Part shown: piece after piece, positions 57,736 to 64,000 of the stretch | Position numbering within the stretch: the first letter of the stretch is position 1 | Layout of the letters: every line of letters starts with the position of its first letter | NCBI GenBank assembly: GCA_963575745.1 | Contig: CAUYUJ010011170.1 | Location: forward strand, 95,001-159,000 | DNA from: Prorocentrum cordatum | Lineage: Eukaryota > Sar > Dinophyceae > Prorocentrales > Prorocentraceae | Length of the DNA stretch: 64,000 bases | Direction of reading: 5' to 3' | Program-made: the position numbers and the translations under genes | Notes under the pieces: model-generated | Seen by the model: only the letters and a program-made list of their open reading frames with translations | Told to the model about the DNA's origin: nothing | Database searches by the model: none

Positions 57736-59365
57736 TGCGCCGGTGGCGCGGACGCACCCTGGCGGGTGCACGCCGCGGCCGCCGTTACTGTTACCTTGCC
57801 GCCCGAACCCCCCACCCCTAAGTATCGACCGTTACCCAGAGGAAAAAAACTATCACAAAGGCGTGTCCCACCCGGCGGGCGAACCACGTGCCTGCCTCGG
57901 GGCAGCCCCGCGGGTACGTCAGGCGTTAGGCTACCCCATCGCCGACCTCCTCGCGCGCGTCTAGGAGATCAGGCAGGCCTATGGGCAGCCAGATGTGTGG
58001 AGGGACTTTCTCATACATGCTGCCCCACCTCCGTCCTGTGGTACGGCAGCGTGGCGCTGGGCCCGTCAGCCACCAAAAGGGCCCCGCTCCCATCCGCGAG
58101 CTGGCAGGACTCAGGCGCGCCCCGAGGTCCCGTGAGCGGGTTGCGGGGAAGGCTGCTCCAGCCTCCCCCCACCCGCCGCCACGGCCCCGTACCGGGCCGT
58201 TGCACCCGACGGGGCTCGGCTCCGCCTGCCCTCCTCGGGGTAGCTGCTGTCGCCCCCACTGGGCACCATGGCTGGCATCCGCCGCACCCGCCGCCATCAG
58301 CCGACGCGTACCGCTACGGCCCCGCCAGTGACGGTCTCAACGGTCCCCAAGCGATCGGGGCTTGGCCTGCGTCCAGCAGCCGCGCGGCCTCGGCCCATTC
58401 CCAGCCCGCTCCTGGCCCCACGCCGCCACCCCCCCCGCAGCACCACGCCACGGCAAGCAAAGCTGCTGGATCGGCCTCCAGCTCCATGCCGCCGCCCCTT
58501 CCGAGACAGCAGGCCACGGCTGGCGACGCCGCTGGCTCAGGCCCCTCCGCGCGCAGCAATCCCGCGCCCCTTGACAGCGCAGGTCTCAACGTGGATCAGT
58601 GGGATCTTCGAGGGCGCTGCGGTCATTCGGCGCCTAAGCCGCGACCCACAGCGCGAGGAGTGGCCCTCTGGCCCCGATCGACTTCCCCGCCGATCTCCTC
58701 AGTTGATCGACGTCATCGGCCTCGAGTTTCTGCTGGCGGGCGGCGCCCTCTCCGGCCCCTTCGGCGGCAGGCCCCCGGGCCCTGCACAGGATGCTGCGGT
58801 TGCCCATAAGCGGCACGCTTCGCGAGCCAATTGTGGGTGCGGCCACCAGGCGCGTCGCTAAGCGCCGCGGGGCTCCAGCCCCCTTCTTTCCCGGCGCTGC
58901 CCTCACCCCCTCCTTGGTGTCAGCTCTCCCACCTCCGCCCACCTGCCGCCACTCCCCTGGCCTCGCGCCTCCCACGACGGGGTGGCTCCGCGCCGTTCTC
59001 GGCTTCTCGGCCTGCTTCTTTCTGCCCACTGTGCCTCGCATGTCTGCCTTCTTCGGTTGCATCCACCTCCTCCCTCCCTGGTCCGCTTCGCATGCTTCTG
59101 GTTCGGCGCGTCCACTCCCTGCCATCCATGTCGGGATGCGCTGTATGGCGCCCCTCCTTACTCTCATGCTCAATTCGCCACGTCGGGCAGGGCCTTTCTG
59201 GCTGCCGTGCCACCTCACTGCCATCCACGACCAGATGTGCTGTATGGCGGAAGGCGGAAGGTGCAGCGGAGTCCAAAGCGATTCCTGAGGGCTCGGCCGC
59301 GGTTTCGGGCGTCTTATTCTTACTCTCTTCGCCTCGTCGCTACACGCGAAGCCGCTACCGTCAAA
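57736..59365. other. Pro/Ala/Arg-rich open frames, no recognised gene
   Basis: Frames of 347 and 197 codons on + (57766-58809, 58268-58861) and long frames on the minus strand overlap here. All are low-complexity and GC-driven, with no domain. The stretch ISGIFEGAAVIRRLSRD near 58595-58650 looks the most protein-like, but I cannot assign it. At 59120-59260 a phrase with CCATCCA and GCTGTATGGCG is repeated about 105 bp apart. Confidence 0.35.
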
Positions 59366-59367
59366 AA

Positions 59368-59550
59368 GTGTACGTTGTGTGTGTGTGTGTTTGTGTATGT
59401 GCGTGTGCGTGTGCGTGTGCGTGTGCGTGTGCGTGTGCGTGTGCGTGTGCGTGGGCGTGTGCGTGTGCGTGTGCGTGTGCGTGTGCGTGTGCGTGTGCGT
59501 TTGTGTGCGCGTGCGCGCGTGCGCGTGTGCGTGTGTGTGTGTGTGTGTGG
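59368..59550. repeat. (GTGTGC)n / (GT)n microsatellite
   Basis: TGTGTGTGTG then GCGTGTGCGTGT repeats, ending in GTGTGTGTGTGTG. His/Thr- or Cys/Val-rich ORFs across it are artefacts. Confidence 0.95.
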
Positions 59551-61068
59551 CAAAGGAGATGGCGAAGGCGCCATGCATCTGCTATCGATAACGAGCCAGC
59601 GAGCGCCTCTGAAGCATGGGAGCGCCGCAAGACTCCTTTGAGCGAGTGTCGTGCGTAAGCAGCGCGTGCGCGCCCAGGGGGGCCTCGGGGGAGGGGCGCA
59701 GTCGGTCGGAATCATGCAGGAGGGGGGGCGGTGTGGGCAGCCGGGGGCGCGGTCGGTCGGAATAGCGCAGGCGTAGCGCCGAACGGGGGGCACGGACGGA
59801 ATAGTGCAAGTGGGGCCCGGGGATGTTGGTCACGTTCCGCGCGGAGAAGTCATCTATACACCACCGCCGTGCTTGGCATGGTCAGGGCCCAGCCCCGTGC
59901 CACGGTGTGTGGGCCCCAGGGTGGCCTTGGCCAGACGCGGTATCATAGAGGTGTGTTGGTGTCTTCTGCGTACAGAAGGTACAACACTTAAGAACAACCC
60001 TGACGACTCTGGAGGAACACCCCTCTCCTGCTCCAGTCGGAGCTCTCCATCTTGGGAATACTCTTGGTGTTTGCTACCTCCATGGTGCCTTGAGCCGTCA
60101 GCGACAGTGTCCATGTCCTTGATCCACGTTATATTGCGGCCATGTTCCGATTGTGTCCCGACCCGCTCGATCGATTCGATGCCGACCGCTCTCCGCCCAA
60201 GGGACTCCGCACCCGCGCATGCGCCCTCGCCGCCGCGCCGGCTGCCAGCCGCGGCGGCGGCAGGGAGCGTCTTGGTGCAGGCCCTGGCCGTCCGCCGCCG
60301 CGGCTCTGCCGGCCTCGAACATCGATGAGGAGGAGGGGGAGGAGAAGGAGGCGAGGGAGGAGGACGTCGAGGAGGGTGTTGGGGGAAGATGGGGGCCCAA
60401 GGGTCTTCGCGATTTGGTCGGTTTGGCTGCGTCGCAGACAGTTGCGCTCGGTCGATTCGGTCCAGTCGGTTGTTGTCTCGCTGCCGCGTCGCTGCGCTGC
60501 TTCTAGGCTGCGACGGCGACGGCGACGGCGACAACGCTGACGACGACGAAGGCGACGTCAATCTCGGTCGGTTTCGGTCGGTTTCGGTTTCGCCGCCGAC
60601 TCGGTCGGTTTTCGGTGTTGCTGTCGCCGTGGGCGGCGGTGGGTGAGGGCCGCGTACGTGCCCGCGGGTATGTCTCTCCGCGGCTTGGGATGCAGCAGAC
60701 GAGTCCTTGCCTGATAAGCTCATGTGGGCGACGCCGAAAAAATGGTCGTCTGCGCCGACATTGGCGCGGTAGTTGCCCGCGTAAGGTCGGGGCGTGAGCG
60801 CCCCTGTCTGTATTCTAGCGTGCCGAGCTGGCGGCCCGCCTAAGACACCGCGCAAGGTCGCTATGCCTCATCGCGTAAGACAAGTCCCTTTTCGTCGCTC
60901 ATCTGAGATCGCCAGCTTTCTTCTTGAAGACCACCACGGAATCACGGGGCCCAGGACTGCGAATGGAAGTTTCGCGTGTCAGGGTTTGGCCGTGCGAGGC
61001 GGGGTCTGCACCAGGGACCGGGTGCTCACCTTTCGAGTAGGAGATCGACTATATAATTGATGTACTCC
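59551..61068. other. No gene seen; GA- and GAC-rich low complexity
   Basis: Contains a GGAGGA-rich stretch (60324-60380) and GGCGAC / GGTCGGTTT runs (60512-60615). No domain was found in any frame. Confidence 0.5.
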
Positions 61069-61070
61069 AG

Positions 61071-61208
61071 ATTTCCAAACCGTCCTTGTGTGATGGGCCC
61101 TCGTTTTGAATTGACAGCGGCCCGCGTCTCCTCTCCTCTGATCTCCTCTCTTCTCCTCCTCTCTCCTCTCTCCTCCTCCCCCCCCTTCCCCCTCCTACCC
61201 GTGCCTTT
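61071..61208 (-). repeat. Conserved tail and GA-rich tract of array 3
   Basis: On the minus strand the order is GA-rich tract (61125-61200) then ATTCAAAACGAGGGCCCATC (61092-61112), a diverged form of the tail seen after arrays 1 and 2. Confidence 0.7.
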
Positions 61209-62783
61209 GCCCCCAGTACGACGTTTGGTGGCCCCATGTGGGGTTCCACCGAAGGCCCCCGTGTCTGTGTACGCATGCGTCCCGCGCCACCCAGTACGGC
61301 GCTTCGTGGCCCCATAGGGAATTCCTCCGAAAACCCTGGTGATTGTGTACGCATGTGTCACGCGCAACCCAGTACGATGCTTCGTGGCCCCATAGGGAGC
61401 TCCACCGAGCACCAGTGGCTGTGACTACGTGCGTCCAGCGCAACCCCCGAACGGCGCTTCGTTGCCCCATATGGGGTTCCACCGAAGGCACCAGTGACTG
61501 TACGCATGCGTCCCGCGCCACCCAGAACGGCGTTTCGTGGGCCCATAGGGAGTTCCACCGAAAGCCCCAGTGGTTGTGTACACTTTCGTCCCGGGCCACC
61601 CATTACGGCACTTCGTGGCCCCATAGAGAATTCCACCGATGACCCAAGTGGTGTTGGTCACAGGCGTCACGCGCCATCCACTACTGCGCTTCGTGGCCCC
61701 ATCGAGAGCTCCATCAAAAGCCCCAGCGGCTGTGCTCACATGCGCCCCGTGCCACCCAGTACGGCGCTTCGTGGTCCCATATGGGGTTCCACCGAAGGCA
61801 CCAGTGGCTGTGTACGTTCCACCGAAAGCCCTAGTGTTTGTGTGCACATTCATTCGCCCCGGGCCACCCATTACGGCATTTCGTGGCCTCATATAGATCT
61901 CCACCGAAGGCCCCAGTGGTTGTGTATGCATGCGCCTTGCGCTACCCAGTACGGCGTTTCGTGAGCCCGTAGGGAGTTTCATCGATGGCCCCAGTGTCTG
62001 TGTACGCATTCGCCCCGCGCCACCCAGTATAGCGTTTCGTGGCCCCATAGGGAGCTTCACCCAATGCCCCAGTGGTTGTGATCGCATGCGTCCCGTGCCA
62101 CCCAGTATGGCGCTTCGTGGCCCCATAATGTGTTCCACCGAAAGCCCCAGTGGCTGTGTACGCAGGCGTCCCGCGTCACCCAGCACGGCGTTTCGTGGCC
62201 TTATAAAGAGCTCCGCTTAAGGCCCCACTGGTTGTGAACACATGCGTTCCGCGCCACCCAGACGGCGCTTCGTGGCCCCATAGGGAGACCGACCGAAGGC
62301 ACCAGTGGCTGTGTACGCACGCGTCCCGCGCCATCCACTACTGCGCTTCGTGGCCCCATAGGGAGCTCCACCGAGAGCCCAGCGGTTGTGTACACATTCG
62401 CCCCGAGCCACCCAGTACAGCGCTTCGTGGCCTCATAGAGAACTCCACCGGCGGCCCAAGTGGTTTTCATCACGTGCGTCCCGCGCCACCCAGTACGGCG
62501 CTTCGTGGCCCCATTAAGGAGCTCCACAGAAGGCCCCAGCAGGCTGTGATCACATGCGTCCCGCGCCACCCAGTACGGCGCTTCATGGCCCCATAGTAAG
62601 CTCGACCGAAAGCCCCAGTGGTTGTGTACGAACTCGTCCCGGGCCACCCAGTACGGCGCTTCGCGGCCCCATAGGGAGCTCCACCGAAGGCCCCAGTGGT
62701 TGTGGTCACATGCGTCTGCCCCGCCCACTACGACACTTTGTAGCCCCATAAAGAGCTCCACCGAAGGCCCCAGTGGTTGTGTA
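61209..62783 (-). repeat. Tandem array 3 (inverted, ~80-90-bp unit)
   Basis: About 18-20 units. On the minus strand each has GGAGCTCCCTATGGGGCCAC, GAAGCGCCGTACTGGGTGGC, GCGGGACGCATG and CCACTGGGGCCTTCGGT. The halves around GGAGCTCCCTATGGGGCCAC match arrays 1 and 2; the middle differs (no GGCGGCGCCGCC), so this is a distinct subfamily. Confidence 0.88.
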
Positions 62784-62841
62784 ATCTGTTTTCACAAATA
62801 GACGGCGGTTGGGAAAATAATAGACGGCGGAAAGGCCACTG

Positions 62842-62875
62842 AGCGACATGCGGGCGAAGGTGCCCGCATGTCGCT
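62842..62875. repeat. Perfect 14-bp hairpin
   Basis: AGCGACATGCGGGC (62842-62855), loop GAAGGT, GCCCGCATGTCGCT (62862-62875). It lies about 60 bp beyond the end of array 3. Confidence 0.85.
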
Positions 62876-63110
62876 GGGGGGTGTTGTAAGCATAGTGGTA
62901 CTTTCTTATCAATTCACATCACAGTTTTGTTTTTTTTCTTGTTGTTGAAGCCTTATTTTCCTCATCAGGGTTTCATTTTTGTTTCTGTTGTCACGCACAT
63001 ATGATCCTCCTTCCTCCTTCCCGTCCTCCTCCTTCTCCTCCCTGTCCGCCGCTGTTTGGTTCAAATCCAAGTGCGTTGTTTTGTGAGGACGTCCGTGGTC
63101 ACGGTACTAG
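62876..63110. other. No gene seen; T-rich spacer
   Basis: Lower-GC sequence with T-runs and a CCTCCTTC-rich stretch (63008-63045). The end, GGTACTAG at 63103-63110, could be a splice acceptor for the coding sequence that begins next. Confidence 0.45.
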
Positions 63111-64000
63111 CGCAAATCGCGCGAGGATGCCCGAGTCAAACGCAAAAAATCAATCGCCTTCAGGGCGCGCTTCAGGATTGAGTCGGAAAAGGAGGCCCCG
63201 CCTTTTGAAGTGGTGCCTCACCCCGTGAATCGGGGCGGGGATCCAGTGAAATCGTTGCGCACACAAGAACTCATTCGTTCCATTTTTAAGAATGGATACG
63301 ATACCATCGAAGCCAACAGCAATTGCGCACTCGTCGAAGTAAAACCCGCGGTAGCGGGGGGGGAAGGCAACACGTTTCAGGATGTGTTTGAAACGCAGCA
63401 GAAGACAGATCCAGACATGGCGCTTCATGGAGACCCCAAAGCACCAGCGGTGCATGGTAGTTTGTCGCACAGTCATTTGAATTGTTGTCGGCGAAACATC
63501 GCGGGAGGCAAACGCGGATGCGACTGCAGCGCCCTCCGCGGTAGCGGAGACGATCGTGGCGGCAAGTGCGAGCGCACGACCGCGAAGATCCTCGACGCTC
63601 AGGGGTGCTATGATCTGGGGAAGCTCAAGGGATTTGACCCTGAGTGGGCACGGCAGTGCGCAGGAGGTCTCGAATGGGGGATTCTTTCTTGGAAGATGGA
63701 TGAGAAGAGCCCGAGGCATCCCTGACCATCAGCATCGCGTTAAACAAAAGGAACGAGAACGCGATGAAATCAGGGGTCTTGGAGATCATGGCCACCCTTG
63801 AGGGCTTGTGCAAGCCAGACCCTCAAGGGCGCGTGCCGTTCGAGCCGGTGAGGGGCAAGCTGGTGGACCTGTGCGGTGCGGAAGTCGGCCATCCCGATTT
63901 CCTGAGCCTGTTCAATGTCGTTTGCGACGCAGGTGGGCATGGCGGCCTCCATTTGCAGGACCTCAGGGCGTTCACGAACGTGTTCGTGAACCCGAAGGTG
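63111..64000 (+). pseudogene. Unknown protein-coding fragment with one frameshift, runs off window
   Basis: One frame is open from 63111 (after TAG 63108-63110) to 63725. Its composition is that of a real protein, with hydrophilic and helical stretches, NRGGDPVKSLRTQEL, YDTIEANSNCALVEV, GSLSHSHLNCC and SWKMDE. At about 63700-63704 the sense continues in another register (EEPEASLTISIALNKRNENA) and stays open to base 64000 (LCKPDPQGRVPFEPV, DLRAFTNVFVNPKV). This fits a single-base deletion or an assembly error. I do not recognise a named domain. I have the impression that such sequences belong to a family seen in dinoflagellate predictions, but cannot confirm it. No ATG is needed at the left if 63109-63110 is a splice acceptor. 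A host gene or retro-pseudogene is likelier than a transposon ORF. Confidence 0.55.

Noticed and set aside
57766-58861. Proline-rich protein gene
   Set aside because: Two competing + frames and a minus frame of similar length, all low-complexity; no domain or start context favours any.
58634-59578. 314-codon minus-strand frame with His/Thr run
   Set aside because: Its N-terminal part is the GT microsatellite and the rest is GC-rich without any domain.

Overview
The window looks like nuclear DNA of a dinoflagellate (Symbiodiniaceae-like or a relative). The reasons are the near absence of ordinary genes, the dominance of Ty1/copia, LINE-like and tyrosine-recombinase retroelements with cytosine-methyltransferase-like domains, huge trinucleotide tracts, and sequences resembling the dinoflagellate spliced leader (…TTGGCTCAAG) near the 5' ends of both copia-like elements. 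The species assignment is inference.

Layout. 1-2035: (TAC)n tracts, then a ~200-bp module that recurs at 37690-37905 after a second TAC tract. 2110-7584: a GC-rich CCAAGACGGCC-type repeat present as two paralogous copies (2140-3953, and 4770-7584 continuing at 23922-23970). The second copy is split by a 1,040-bp insertion flanked by ATTC and by a 16.3-kb Ty1/copia-like element with 285-bp LTRs and a GCGCC target duplication; the first copy preserves both empty sites. 23971-25300: microsatellites and dispersed repeats. 25300-33806: a decayed LINE-like element (ORF1 region, apurinic-type endonuclease, RT, RNase H). 33807-35100: an 89-bp tandem array with a GAT tract and a conserved tail. 35217-37590: 2.3 kb of TAC repeats. 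38089-44757: a decayed Ngaro/PAT-like tyrosine-recombinase retrotransposon with A1-B1-A2-B2 split direct repeats and a methyltransferase-like ORF. 44937-46630: a second 89-bp array plus an 83-bp array. 47685-51921: a second copia-like element truncated in its RT. 51921-53860: dispersed repeats. 54512-55504: a cyclophilin gene (last exon or retrocopy), the best host-gene candidate. 55505-62876: repeats, a foldback element and a third, inverted array. 63111-64000: a frameshifted unknown protein-coding fragment running off the window.

The centrepiece is the 7585-23921 element. Its reading frames encode Gag with a CCHC knuckle, then a polyprotein holding a full RNA 2'-phosphotransferase (Tpt1/KptA) domain, a RING-H2 finger and an aspartic protease. 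After a single in-frame UGA CGG come two methyltransferase-like modules, integrase, RT and RNase H. Nearly 50 tiny hairpins (five-base arms, four- or five-base loop) are scattered through its coding sequence. Their arms covary (GCGGG/CCCGC, GCGGA/TCCGC, GCGGC/GCCGC, GCGAG/CTCGC, GCGCG/CGCGC), and they sit in more than one codon phase, which argues for a nucleic-acid-level role or a proliferating mini-repeat rather than a protein motif.
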